Source: Chitinophagales bacterium
GTDB taxonomy: Bacteria; Bacteroidota; Bacteroidia; Chitinophagales; BACL12
Direction of reading: 5' to 3'
DNA: 41,131 nucleotides
Assembly (NCBI GenBank): GCA_014380545.1
Contig: JACMJP010000092.1
Location: 1-41,131, forward strand
The position numbers and the translations under genes were made by a program. The notes under the pieces are model-generated. The model saw only the letters and a list, made by a program, of their open reading frames with translations. It ran no database searches and was not told the DNA's origin. Shown here in pieces: positions 8,201 through 17,989 of the stretch; the stretch's first letter is position 1; every line of letters starts with the position of its first letter.

Positions 8201-10819
8201 TTGAAAAGTAAAATTTTATACAGTACAACTTCAATTTTAATTCTTTTTATTCTTTCAGGATGTGCATCCGGGAAAAAGTCAAACTTTATTAGCAGGGGAT
8301 ACCACAATATGACTGCTTATAACAACGGATATTTCAATGCAAAAATATCTATGAAGGAAAATGAGGAAATATTTAACACTACCATTGAAGACGATTACAC
8401 AACTATTCTTCCCGTTTTTAAATATCCTGATGATGCGGCTGCCCAAAGTGTACAGGCGGGCATGGATGAGATCATCAAAAAAAACTCTATAGCCATTCAG
8501 TTACATCCGAAAAGCAAATGGGTGGACGATAGTTATTTTTTAATAGGCAAAGCAAATTTTTATAAACATAATTATACAGAGGCGCTCACATCATTTCAAT
8601 ATGTCATAAGCGAATATTCAACTACAAAGAAGAAAAAAAAGAAGAAAAAAAAGGATGATGTAGAAATGAGCATAATTGAAAAATTGCGGCATCAGCCTGT
8701 GCATAATGAATCCAGTTTATGGGTGGTGCGCACTTTAATTGAAATGAAAGAATACAATTCGGCCAATACTGCATTGAGTGTAATTAAAGGCAGTTCAAAA
8801 TTTCCTGAAATATTGTTAGGCGAATTATATGCAGTAGAAGCTGATGCAAATATTAAACAGGGAATGTTAGCGGCGGCAATTGAACCACTTGAAAAAAGTA
8901 TAGCGAACACAAATGATAAAACAACGAGGGCGAGATATCATTTTATTTTATCTCAGCTTTATCAAACAGTAGAGGATGATGCTAAAGCCTTGGATGAATT
9001 AAAAAAAGTTATTGATCTGAAGCCGGACTACAAAATGGATTTTTATGCAAGATTAGGTATTGCAACTCTTTTATTAGATAATTATAGCACTTCCGGTGAA
9101 GGCACAATTAAAATGCTGAGTGAAATGCTGAAGCAGGAAAAGTATAAAGAGTTTTACAGCTTATTATACAATATTCTTGCAGGAATTGAAACGGCAAAAA
9201 AGAATACAGATGCTGCAGTAGAATATTTAAGTCTTGCGGTGCGCAGCGAAGATGCTGATGGCTTACAAAAAGCAATTGCATATATGCAATTGGGTGATAT
9301 AAATTATACGGCAATCGAATACATTAAAGCATATAATTATTACGACAGCAGTTTAATTTCACTTCCTAAAGATCATGAACGTTATCCCGGAATTGTTTTG
9401 CGCAGGGATGGATTAAACGACCTTGTAAAAGAGTTGCAGATCATTGAAACAGAAAAAAAATTACAATATTTTGCTACACTCTCAGATAAAGCATTGGAAT
9501 CAGAATTGGCAAAAATGATCCCCGAAGAGGACAGTAATGATCCCGGCCAGGAATTTCTGGATGATAACACAACAGAAACGACAACCAATGTAACAGCAGG
9601 TTCAACATTTTATTTTTATGATGCCTCTATGCGATCAAGAGGATATAGCGAATTTAAAAAAGCATATGGTAATCGTAAATTAGAAGATAACTGGAGAAGA
9701 AGTGATAAGACATCAGGCAGCTATTCCGAAGAGGAAACAACTGCAGCTAATATTGACACTGTGGCAATAGGCGAAACAATTGACCTTTCAAAAAGTAATA
9801 TTACCAGAGATGAAATTCTTGCAAGTATCCCGAGAACAGATGAACAAAAGGCTGCATCAAATGCGAGAATAGCTATTGCTTTATATAATGCGGGAGGGAT
9901 ATACAAAACAAATTTTGAAAATATTACAAAAGCAAAGGAAAATTTTACGGAGAATATAAATCAATATCCTAAAAATGGTTTAGAGTTACAATCACTATAT
10001 CAGATGTATTTGTTAAGTGATGGAAGTAAAAAGGAAGAATATAAAAATGCTATTCTTTCAAATTATCCAGGGAGTTTATTTGCAAATATTATTAATGATC
10101 ATGATTACATCAGTAAACAAAATAAAAAAGATGTTGCCGTAGAATCATATTACTATACTGCTTATGAAAAATATCAAATGGACTCAATAAATGAATTAAC
10201 GCTCATGCTGCTCAGCGTTGATAGTTTATTTAAAACAAATCCATTAAAACCAAAGTTTGATATGCTTTCTGCATTAGTACTGGCTAAACAAAATAAAACA
10301 GATGAATTTGTAACAGCATTACAGGGAGTAGCAAAAAAATATGCAACAGATGAAGTTGGAATAAAAGCAAAAGAAATTCTTTCCTCAATGGGCAGGGGAG
10401 ATAAGGAAGAGAAGAAAGATGAAGTGATGCCGCCAACATATACATTTAAAAAAGAGGAAGAACAATATTTTGTTGCTGTATTAAATGAAACAGGAAAAAC
10501 GGCATCTGACCTCAAGACAAACATCGCAAATTTTAATGGTGTAAATTTCAGTTTAATGACACTGAAAGTAAGTTCATTGTTGCTCGGGAAAGAAAAAACG
10601 CTGGTGATGGTGAAATCATTTAAAAATGTGGAAGAAGCAATGAATTATTATAATACAATTATTAATGATGGAGATGTAACTAAAAATGTTATAACAGAGG
10701 AATTAACATACTTCGTTATCTCCAAATCCAATTATATACAATTTTATAAAAACAAAGATGTTGAAATGTATGAATTGTTTTTTGACGAAAATTATTTTAA
10801 CGAGGAAGAAGACGAATGA
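8201..10819 (+). CDS. sprE: TPR lipoprotein of the T9SS/gliding machinery, SprE/PorW-like (TTG start)
   Basis: Lipoprotein signal LILFILSGCASGKKSNFISRGYHNMTAYNNGYFNAKI; TPR-rich body; length and N-terminal region consistent with SprE/PorW. Confidence 0.82.
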   Translation: MKSKILYSTTSILILFILSGCASGKKSNFISRGYHNMTAYNNGYFNAKISMKENEEIFNTTIEDDYTTILPVFKYPDDAAAQSVQAGMDEIIKKNSIAIQLHPKSKWVDDSYFLIGKANFYKHNYTEALTSFQYVISEYSTTKKKKKKKKKDDVEMSIIEKLRHQPVHNESSLWVVRTLIEMKEYNSANTALSVIKGSSKFPEILLGELYAVEADANIKQGMLAAAIEPLEKSIANTNDKTTRARYHFILSQLYQTVEDDAKALDELKKVIDLKPDYKMDFYARLGIATLLLDNYSTSGEGTIKMLSEMLKQEKYKEFYSLLYNILAGIETAKKNTDAAVEYLSLAVRSEDADGLQKAIAYMQLGDINYTAIEYIKAYNYYDSSLISLPKDHERYPGIVLRRDGLNDLVKELQIIETEKKLQYFATLSDKALESELAKMIPEEDSNDPGQEFLDDNTTETTTNVTAGSTFYFYDASMRSRGYSEFKKAYGNRKLEDNWRRSDKTSGSYSEEETTAANIDTVAIGETIDLSKSNITRDEILASIPRTDEQKAASNARIAIALYNAGGIYKTNFENITKAKENFTENINQYPKNGLELQSLYQMYLLSDGSKKEEYKNAILSNYPGSLFANIINDHDYISKQNKKDVAVESYYYTAYEKYQMDSINELTLMLLSVDSLFKTNPLKPKFDMLSALVLAKQNKTDEFVTALQGVAKKYATDEVGIKAKEILSSMGRGDKEEKKDEVMPPTYTFKKEEEQYFVAVLNETGKTASDLKTNIANFNGVNFSLMTLKVSSLLLGKEKTLVMVKSFKNVEEAMNYYNTIINDGDVTKNVITEELTYFVISKSNYIQFYKNKDVEMYELFFDENYFNEEEDE

Positions 10820-13110
10820 CATTTAAACAACAGTATTCACGATACAGTAAATACAATCGCTGGTTTTGGCGTATTTTTTTTGGAGGATTAACACTGCTCA
10901 CATTTTTTATTCTGCTTTTATCATTTGGTGTATTTGGTAAATTGCCTTCATTTGAGGAATTGGAAAATCCGCAGAGTTATCTTGCAACGCAAATTCTTTC
11001 CAGCGATGGAGAATTATTGGGAAGATATTATAAAGAAAACAGAACAAACGTTTCTTACCAGGATATTCCACCTTATTTAATTGACGCATTAATTTCAACC
11101 GAAGACAAACGATTTTACGATCATTCAGGAATTGATGCAAAAAGTTTGGGCAGGGTAATTTTTAAAACAATTATCCTGAACCAGGAACAAAGCGGCGGGG
11201 GAAGTACTATAACACAGCAGCTTGCAAAAAATTTATATGGAAGACCAAGTGCTGATCATATTTTTTCACTTGGTTTAATAAAAATAAAAGAATGGGTTAC
11301 TGCATCAAAACTTGAACGCCGTTATACAAAAGAGGAAATTATAACCATGTACCTGAATACTGTAGAATATATTTATGATGCTCATGGTGTTCAAACTGCA
11401 GCAAAAACATTTTTTAATAAATCGGTTGATTCCCTTTCTGTTAATGAAGCGGCAGTATTAGTGGGCATGGTAAAAAATCCTTCATTATATAATCCTATTA
11501 AACATCCTGAAAATGCTTTCGACAGAAAAAATACAGTGCTTGCATTGATGCAGCAAAATGGGAAATTAAGTGAAGCAGATTTTAAAAAATTTAAAGAAGA
11601 TAAAATTGATATCAGCAAATTTAAAAGACAGGATCATAAAAGTGGTGATGCAACTTATTTCAGAGAATATTTGCGTTTGTGGTTATCTGATTGGTGTAAA
11701 AAAAATCCGAAACTGGATGGAACAGAATGGGATATTTACAAAGATGGATTAAGAGTATATACAACACTAAATGCCGATATGCAGCATTATGCCGAACAGG
11801 CAAGTGCAGAATGGCTTACAAAATTGCAAAAATCATTTAATGATCACTGGAAAGGAAATAAATATGAACCGTGGAATTTTCCTTACTCAGGAAGAACGCA
11901 ACCTGATTTAATTGACGATGCTGTGAAAGGCAGCGAAAGATATTATCAATTAAAAAAACAGGGATTAAAAGAAAGTGAGATCATGGAAAATTTTAATACT
12001 CCAATTAAAATGACTGTGTTCACCTGGAAAAATAAATTGCATGACCTCGATACAATAATGAGCCCTTACGATTCAATTAAATATGCAAAAAAATTATTGC
12101 ACCCGGGTTTCATGGCAATAGACCCGCATACTGGTGAAATAAAAGCATGGGTTGGTGGAATTGACATGCGTTATTTTCAGTTAGATCATGTAAACCCGCA
12201 TACAAAAAGACAAGTAGGTTCTACATTTAAACCATTTGTTTATACCGCCGCAATTGCAGATAAAGGATTTTCTCCATGCCAGCAGGTTCCTAATTTACCG
12301 GTAACATTTGAGCGGGGGAAAAAATGGGGATTATTGAGCGACTGGACACCAAAAAATTCTGATGGCAGTTCAGGTGGTATGCTCACATTAAGTATGGGTC
12401 TCGGAAAATCAGTAAATACAATTACAGCATATTTGTTAAGGGAAGTGGGCATTCAGCCTGTAATTGATCTTTCAAAAAATATGGGTATTGAAAGCGAAAT
12501 TCCTTTTCAGCCATCAATTTGTTTAGGGGCAACTGATATTTCTGTGTATGAAATGACCGCAGCTTACACAGCTTATGCAAATAAAGGTGTTGCTGTACGA
12601 CCAATTTTTGTTTCAAGAATTGAAGACAGAAACGGAAATATTATTGTTGAATTTCCTGTAAAAAAAGTGGAGGTAATGCGGGAAGAAATTGCAAGTGTTA
12701 TGCTCACGATGCTGGAATATGTAATCGATCATGGAACAGGGCAGCGTTTAAGAAGAACTGAATACGGCGGCATTACCAGTGAAGTGGCAGGTAAAACCGG
12801 TACTACGCAGGAAAATACAGATGGCTGGTTTATGGGCATGACCCCACAATTGGTATGTGGTGTTTGGGTTGGTGCTGATGATCCTGTTGTGCATTTCCGC
12901 TCCACCTCTTTAGGGCAAGGGGCAAACATGGCGCTTCCTATTTATGGTTTATTTATGCGCAAAGTATATAATGATAAAAGTCTTGGTATAGATGCTAATG
13001 CGAAATTCCCTCCCTTCACCGGCGAAAAAACAATAGAACTCGACTGCACAAAATATGCAACCGCTGATGATAATGTATATGATGATATTATGGAAGGGTA
13101 TGATGAATAA
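10816..13110 (+). CDS. Class A penicillin-binding protein 1A (transglycosylase/transpeptidase)
   Basis: EDKRFYDHSGID, GGSTITQQLAKNL, RQVGSTFKPFVYTAAI, GKTGTTQENTDGWFMGMTP; ATGA overlap with upstream gene. Confidence 0.96.
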   Translation: MTFKQQYSRYSKYNRWFWRIFFGGLTLLTFFILLLSFGVFGKLPSFEELENPQSYLATQILSSDGELLGRYYKENRTNVSYQDIPPYLIDALISTEDKRFYDHSGIDAKSLGRVIFKTIILNQEQSGGGSTITQQLAKNLYGRPSADHIFSLGLIKIKEWVTASKLERRYTKEEIITMYLNTVEYIYDAHGVQTAAKTFFNKSVDSLSVNEAAVLVGMVKNPSLYNPIKHPENAFDRKNTVLALMQQNGKLSEADFKKFKEDKIDISKFKRQDHKSGDATYFREYLRLWLSDWCKKNPKLDGTEWDIYKDGLRVYTTLNADMQHYAEQASAEWLTKLQKSFNDHWKGNKYEPWNFPYSGRTQPDLIDDAVKGSERYYQLKKQGLKESEIMENFNTPIKMTVFTWKNKLHDLDTIMSPYDSIKYAKKLLHPGFMAIDPHTGEIKAWVGGIDMRYFQLDHVNPHTKRQVGSTFKPFVYTAAIADKGFSPCQQVPNLPVTFERGKKWGLLSDWTPKNSDGSSGGMLTLSMGLGKSVNTITAYLLREVGIQPVIDLSKNMGIESEIPFQPSICLGATDISVYEMTAAYTAYANKGVAVRPIFVSRIEDRNGNIIVEFPVKKVEVMREEIASVMLTMLEYVIDHGTGQRLRRTEYGGITSEVAGKTGTTQENTDGWFMGMTPQLVCGVWVGADDPVVHFRSTSLGQGANMALPIYGLFMRKVYNDKSLGIDANAKFPPFTGEKTIELDCTKYATADDNVYDDIMEGYDE

Positions 13111-13124
13111 ATTGTTTGCTACTA

Positions 13125-13514
13125 TCATTCTGTCCTGGACAATTCAAATTGATAATGCTTTTCATAGTCTGTCCATTGACCTAAGATTTTATTATTTGCT
13201 AACGTTCCAACAAATTGCTCCTTTTTATTTTCACTTGCATAAAAGGCATCCATAATAATGTGATTATCTTTTAAACTTCCTTTAACCGGAATAGGAATAT
13301 CATATTTAGTGTATTTATAAAACCCTGTAATTTCATTTTCAACAACACTAATTTCTAATTCAATTGGTATGGATTTATTAATAGATCCAAAAAATGATAG
13401 CTTGTCCATGGCGTCAGGATGATTTCTTAAATTGAAATCAGCAAAGAGTGCCACCACACCTGTAACAGTAGTTATTAGTGTGCATATTAATGCTATTTTT
13501 TTGCCGCTAACCAT
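13125..13514 (-). CDS. Hypothetical membrane-anchored protein
   Basis: 129 aa; N-terminal TM segment then polar beta-rich region. Confidence 0.55.
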   Translation of the reverse strand: MVSGKKIALICTLITTVTGVVALFADFNLRNHPDAMDKLSFFGSINKSIPIELEISVVENEITGFYKYTKYDIPIPVKGSLKDNHIIMDAFYASENKKEQFVGTLANNKILGQWTDYEKHYQFELSRTE

Positions 13515-13572
13515 ATATGCATTATAAAAAGTAATTCAAGTCAATACACAAATTTATTCTAACCCATGACTA

Positions 13573-13602
13573 AAATCAATCTCCAATATCAGTGATTTAT
13601 TT
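13573..13602. repeat. Copy A of ~30-bp palindromic element
   Basis: AAATCAATCTCCAATATCAGTGATTTATTT; similar to copy B at 15715-15744; 59 bp upstream of the 13514 start. Confidence 0.6.
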
Positions 13603-13662
13603 GATCTAAGAAATTTTGGCCTGGTATGAATTATTATCTTCACTAATTGAACAAAAGATAAT

Positions 13663-13698
13663 TTTCAGCAGAGTCTTATTTAAATGACTCTGCTGAAA
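13663..13698 (-). terminator. Strong hairpin 3' of the 618-aa ORF (terminator-like, weak U-tract)
   Basis: Perfect 13-bp stem TTTCAGCAGAGTC/GACTCTGCTGAAA, 10-nt loop. Confidence 0.6.
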
Positions 13699-13712
13699 CT
13701 GAAACCATTATT

Positions 13713-15569
13713 TTAACTTTTACAGAAAGACAACCAATCCTCAATATTGCTATGTTGATTTTCTCCATTTGTTAGTTTTAATTCCACAGACATTATAACT
13801 GTGTAGGCACATTTACTTAAAGTATTTACCGGAACTAAAATGGGATTATGCAATTCAGTGGCTGTTCCAAATGTTTCAACGACTGAACTGACTGGAGTTA
13901 CATTTTCAATAGAATAAGGTCCACCGGGTCCATATAAAGTAAGGCTAACTGCACCCATATTTGGATTAGCAGCTGTATAATTTACATGTATTGCATTCGT
14001 GATAAGTGTGCAACCAGTTCCGCCGCCACCGCCTATCATTTCCTGAATATCTATGCAGGCGACGCCCATCTCATTAGAAATCTGCGGCATCCAAGAACCA
14101 AACTGCGGTACATTTTGATACTCTGTATTAAACATGGCAACTGGATTGGAAACTCCCGCTGTTACTTCTGTAGCAGGGTTACCTACCTGGCGTTTTCTCA
14201 TTCGTATTTTAAAAAATCTGTTTTGTTGAAGAGGAGCTATTGTAGTTGTGGATTGCCCTTGTATCAAGCCCGCCATGTTTAGCACAGCACCATTCAATTT
14301 AGATGTATCAAGACCCAATAACGGTCCGTTAATATTAGGTGCAAAATTGCTCGCTTGTGGCACTGCAATCCATCCGCCTGGATCTACACCGTTGCTTGCA
14401 CCTACAATATAGTCATCTATTATTACAGGATTCATGGGGTCACCAGTAAGTGTATAAAAAGTACCTATTACAGCATCGCACATTTGCGGGGCTAATACTT
14501 TTTTCCATATCCCTATTTCAGCTCCACCAGGACCACTAGTTTCAATTGTATCAAAGCTGTATTCCATTGCCACCCCATTTAATTTTTGGTTGAGGTTACC
14601 CCGCAATTTAATGCAACTGTAAAATGCCTGTCCGGCAGGGGTTTTTCCTGTAGCTAATGCAATTACATTTGGATTACCGCTGGCAATAATCTCATTTATA
14701 AAATGGTTTCCATTGTTTCCAATCTTTGTGAAAGAAGCCGGGATGGGGTCAGGGATAATCTCTATGTCTTTCAAACACAATTCGACACAAAGGCAATAAC
14801 CTACATTATTTCTACGGTTAGCGGCTGTTTCTCCCTGTATGGATAAGCCATTGTATTCGTATTTAAAATATACATCCGGTCCGCTGTTAAAAGTGAGTGA
14901 AACAGGATCTGTTTCAACATTTATCCAGGGCGATAAAAATGTTTGTTTAAAATCAATTGATGTGTAATCAATCCGGAAATGCCCATTAGCATCTGTTATA
15001 GCGCTGCCAAGGTTATCATCCGTTAAAAAATCAGCATCATATGCCGTTATTTTTACATTTGGAATAGGTGTTTTAGTGCCACAAACATACATGTGCCCAC
15101 ATATTACCCAGGCATCAAAATAATATCCCCGAATATAGCACCACCATCTTCCTGTTATGCAATATTCCCATTGATAGTAATAGCTTTCTCTTTCTTTATC
15201 TATTCTCCATTGCGGGTATACAGTGGTAAGATGAAATTGCAAAGGCTCTTTACGGGGTTTGGGTGGTGTACGAGGTACAGTGCCGCAAATAAAGTCAATA
15301 TCAAAAGCTGTTTTACTGTACTTTTCATCCAGTACAAATTCGAAGTTGCCCTTTTCATCGGTTTTTGTAGTGGCAATAAGTAAATCTTTTCTTGCAGCGC
15401 TTTCTTCTTTTGTAACTAAGCGAAAAGTGTCTTTGGTGCTCGCAACTGTATTTTCGACTACCCTTTCTTTTTGCCAGGGCAGGTAGAGAAGTACTTCTAT
15501 ACCATAAAGTGGTTCAGTGCAATCTTCGCAGAGATAACCGCAGAGGGAGCCTTTAAATCTGTATTTCAT
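13713..15569 (-). CDS. Hypothetical Cys-rich protein with tandem transthyretin/carboxypeptidase-regulatory-like beta-sandwich segments
   Basis: 618 aa; IATTKTDEKGNFEFVLDEKY and IPNVKITAYDADFLTDDNLGSAITDANGHFRIDY resemble CarboxypepD_reg/TTR-like modules; no signal peptide or T9SS CTD seen. Confidence 0.6.
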   Translation of the reverse strand: MKYRFKGSLCGYLCEDCTEPLYGIEVLLYLPWQKERVVENTVASTKDTFRLVTKEESAARKDLLIATTKTDEKGNFEFVLDEKYSKTAFDIDFICGTVPRTPPKPRKEPLQFHLTTVYPQWRIDKERESYYYQWEYCITGRWWCYIRGYYFDAWVICGHMYVCGTKTPIPNVKITAYDADFLTDDNLGSAITDANGHFRIDYTSIDFKQTFLSPWINVETDPVSLTFNSGPDVYFKYEYNGLSIQGETAANRRNNVGYCLCVELCLKDIEIIPDPIPASFTKIGNNGNHFINEIIASGNPNVIALATGKTPAGQAFYSCIKLRGNLNQKLNGVAMEYSFDTIETSGPGGAEIGIWKKVLAPQMCDAVIGTFYTLTGDPMNPVIIDDYIVGASNGVDPGGWIAVPQASNFAPNINGPLLGLDTSKLNGAVLNMAGLIQGQSTTTIAPLQQNRFFKIRMRKRQVGNPATEVTAGVSNPVAMFNTEYQNVPQFGSWMPQISNEMGVACIDIQEMIGGGGGTGCTLITNAIHVNYTAANPNMGAVSLTLYGPGGPYSIENVTPVSSVVETFGTATELHNPILVPVNTLSKCAYTVIMSVELKLTNGENQHSNIEDWLSFCKS

Positions 15570-15714
15570 AATTTTAATTGTTATTTATTTTGCCTACTCT
15601 TTCAATACCGGATTTTCAGCTTCTTCCGTTTATAGCAATGCCTTATTAAGACTCTGCTATTAGACTTACATTTTAAATTTAATTTATTGCCAAAAATAAA
15701 CCGCTACTAAACCT

Positions 15715-15744
15715 AAATCAATCCCCAATAGTGGTGATTGATTT
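15715..15744. repeat. Copy B of ~30-bp palindromic element
   Basis: AAATCAATCCCCAATAGTGGTGATTGATTT; 9-bp AAATCAATC/GATTGATTT arms plus inner CCA/TGG. Confidence 0.65.
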
Positions 15745-15762
15745 AACCAAGAAATAAATTAA

Positions 15763-15936
15763 AAGAAAAAAAAGAGTGAAAGCGAATTAGTAAAACATTT
15801 AGATTATCAAAGAGAAAATTTAAGAAACAAATTAAATCATCCGAACAATATTTTATCGCAGTACGAAGCTGAAAGGTTACTTTCTACAGTATTAACTGTA
15901 ATCACAGAAATGATAGAAGAGGTAACAGTGCATTAA
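15763..15936 (+). pseudogene. Short start-less open frame, possible gene remnant
   Basis: KKKKSESELVKHLDYQRENLRNKLNHPNNILSQYEAERLLSTVLTVITEMIEEVTVH*, protein-like composition but no usable start codon. Confidence 0.3.
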
Positions 15937-16065
15937 TAAAAAAAGACTTGTTGAACATGCAGGTGTTTAAAAAAATAATTATTCAAAATAATTTTAACTA
16001 GTAGTTTTCGAAATTCTTTTACGCAATAGTTTAGAATTAATTAAATTTATGGAAATCATTAAAAA

Positions 16066-16103
16066 AAAATAAAAAATCCCGGCAGATAAATAACCTGCCG
16101 GGA
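16066..16103 (-). terminator. Rho-independent terminator for the 546-aa ORF
   Basis: Perfect 9-bp stem TCCCGGCAG(16077-16085)/CTGCCGGGA(16095-16103); U-rich tail on the minus strand. Confidence 0.85.
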
Positions 16104-16128
16104 AAATATTATATAATTGAGTATTGTG

Positions 16129-17706
16129 TTAAAGATTTAATTTTCCGTATTGCAGGTTTTTACCTCTTTCTGCTGAAATTGTAAAACTTGTTCCAACAAT
16201 AGGAAGACAACTACTTGTTTCCAAAATAACATCAAGATCTTTTCCACGGAAGAGTGCTTCTTTCTCCCAATCTCCACCACCTCCAACAGTAACTAATGTA
16301 GCAAGTGCTTTGTTTTTATTCACCATCATTTTCACATCCTTTAAACTTCTTGCATCACCGTTGTCTTTATGATCATTGTAAAGAATATAAATATCACCGT
16401 CTTTTGCAGTGCTCACAAAACTATTATATTTATAAGCCGCACGGGTTAAATACCCGGGAAAATACCAAACTGAAAGCGGTCCGATTCCCAATTTAGGAGT
16501 TGATATTGTAGTTGATTGCATTTTCGGTATTGTACTTATCCAGTCAATTTCCTGCACACTGTTATACCTGAAAATGATAAGGTGATTAAAATAATATGTT
16601 CTGCTTACTGAGCTTTGTTCCTCATCCTGTATAATTCTTCTTTGTTCAGCAATAACATAGCCGCTGCCATCTTTTTCTTCATTCATTTCCTGAATTGTAT
16701 ATGCATTCAATTCATCTGCATTGAAGAATTTTGCAAATGCTCCTGAGGGAGATATTGCCGCTTTTGTTGATGCGTCCATCACTTTAATATGCATATCAAA
16801 GTCTTCTAAGTTTGCCGGATCTGCAACAGCCATAAATGCCCCTTCAATACCTTCACTTTTTCCTTTTCCGGTAAGATCATTATAAAATCCGGTGATCAAA
16901 ACTCTTTTGCTGTTCACGAATTTTACTCTTGCACTTGAAATAAATTTGCCTTCCATCTTGATATTCTTTTCATCAAATTTTCCTGATGTGCCGATAAAAG
17001 AAAAAATACTTGTACTGTATTTTTCAAGTTTTGATCCTTCTTCACCTTTAATTAGTGCAAGCATGGCAACATCTCCATCATTTTCAACGGCCGCAGAAAG
17101 TAAAGTAAAATTTTTATCTTCATATGGGAATGAAGCTGAAGTTTTCCAGAGTTCTTCATAATTTTCTGTGTTCACAACCGTGAGTGTAATCTTAGCTTCG
17201 TCATCACCTTTCATGTCATGCTCATGTACAATTAAAATTTTACTGCTATCACCAGAAAATTTATATTGAAAATCAGATTTCTCTGTGTTTTTTTCCACTT
17301 TAACCGCAGCGATTTTTTTAAGCTTTGTTTTTGTCGGTTTTCCTGCAAGGTTAAAAGTTACTGCTCTTACATAATTTGTTTTTTCCCCGCTTTCATATTC
17401 CGACATCAGCAGGTTTATCTCTCCATTGCGGAGGTAAGCAACATCAGCATCAAATTTTTTCTCACCTGTAATGAGTTCGGTTTGCGCTGCAATATCCATC
17501 TTTCCATTAATGTTCATAAGAAGACCATCTTTTCCGTCTATCTGAACGGCGTAATAATTTCCACCGATCCATCCAAGCGGCATATAAGAGTTTGTAGTAC
17601 CTCCTGCTTTGTCCATTGTACCCCATTGTATTTCATGATCTCCGGCATAAAGTCCGGTGAATGTCAATAATATGCAAATACAGAATAGTTGTAGTTTCGT
17701 TTTCAT
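16129..17706 (-). CDS. Hypothetical secreted protein
   Basis: Start chosen at internal ATG giving signal peptide MKTKLQLFCICILLTFTGLYAG; long open frame. Confidence 0.7.
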   Translation of the reverse strand: MKTKLQLFCICILLTFTGLYAGDHEIQWGTMDKAGGTTNSYMPLGWIGGNYYAVQIDGKDGLLMNINGKMDIAAQTELITGEKKFDADVAYLRNGEINLLMSEYESGEKTNYVRAVTFNLAGKPTKTKLKKIAAVKVEKNTEKSDFQYKFSGDSSKILIVHEHDMKGDDEAKITLTVVNTENYEELWKTSASFPYEDKNFTLLSAAVENDGDVAMLALIKGEEGSKLEKYSTSIFSFIGTSGKFDEKNIKMEGKFISSARVKFVNSKRVLITGFYNDLTGKGKSEGIEGAFMAVADPANLEDFDMHIKVMDASTKAAISPSGAFAKFFNADELNAYTIQEMNEEKDGSGYVIAEQRRIIQDEEQSSVSRTYYFNHLIIFRYNSVQEIDWISTIPKMQSTTISTPKLGIGPLSVWYFPGYLTRAAYKYNSFVSTAKDGDIYILYNDHKDNGDARSLKDVKMMVNKNKALATLVTVGGGGDWEKEALFRGKDLDVILETSSCLPIVGTSFTISAERGKNLQYGKLNL

Positions 17707-17970
17707 TTTTTTGTAATTTGGTTTATATTTTTTTTTGAAATCCAAATATAGAAATTCTTTAGTAAACAATACCCTAAGTGAACAACCTGTACCAAATTAT
17801 TAATATTTTCGAATGAGGGGTTTCTTTTTAAGTGAAATAAAAGAAAATATATTTTATCCCATTACAACTATCAGTAAGTTTTAGGAAACATATCATTTTT
17901 TATGTTGTTGAATGCAGCAGGTAGCTATTGAATGTATTTGCGCAATAAAATAACCATTTTTTTAATACCT

Positions 17971-17978
17971 TATCTTTG
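17971..17978 (+). promoter_or_regulatory. Putative -7 promoter element for uvrC
   Basis: TATCTTTG matches TAnnTTTG, 12 bp upstream of ATG (near-leaderless). Confidence 0.4.
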
Positions 17979-17989
17979 CCTTAATTGTA

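Noticed and set aside
15613-15658. TTTCAGC...GACTCTGCT similarity to the hairpin at 13663-13698, as a flanking repeat of the 618-aa gene
   Set aside because: Only short blocks match and their order relative to the 30-bp element differs; could be chance.
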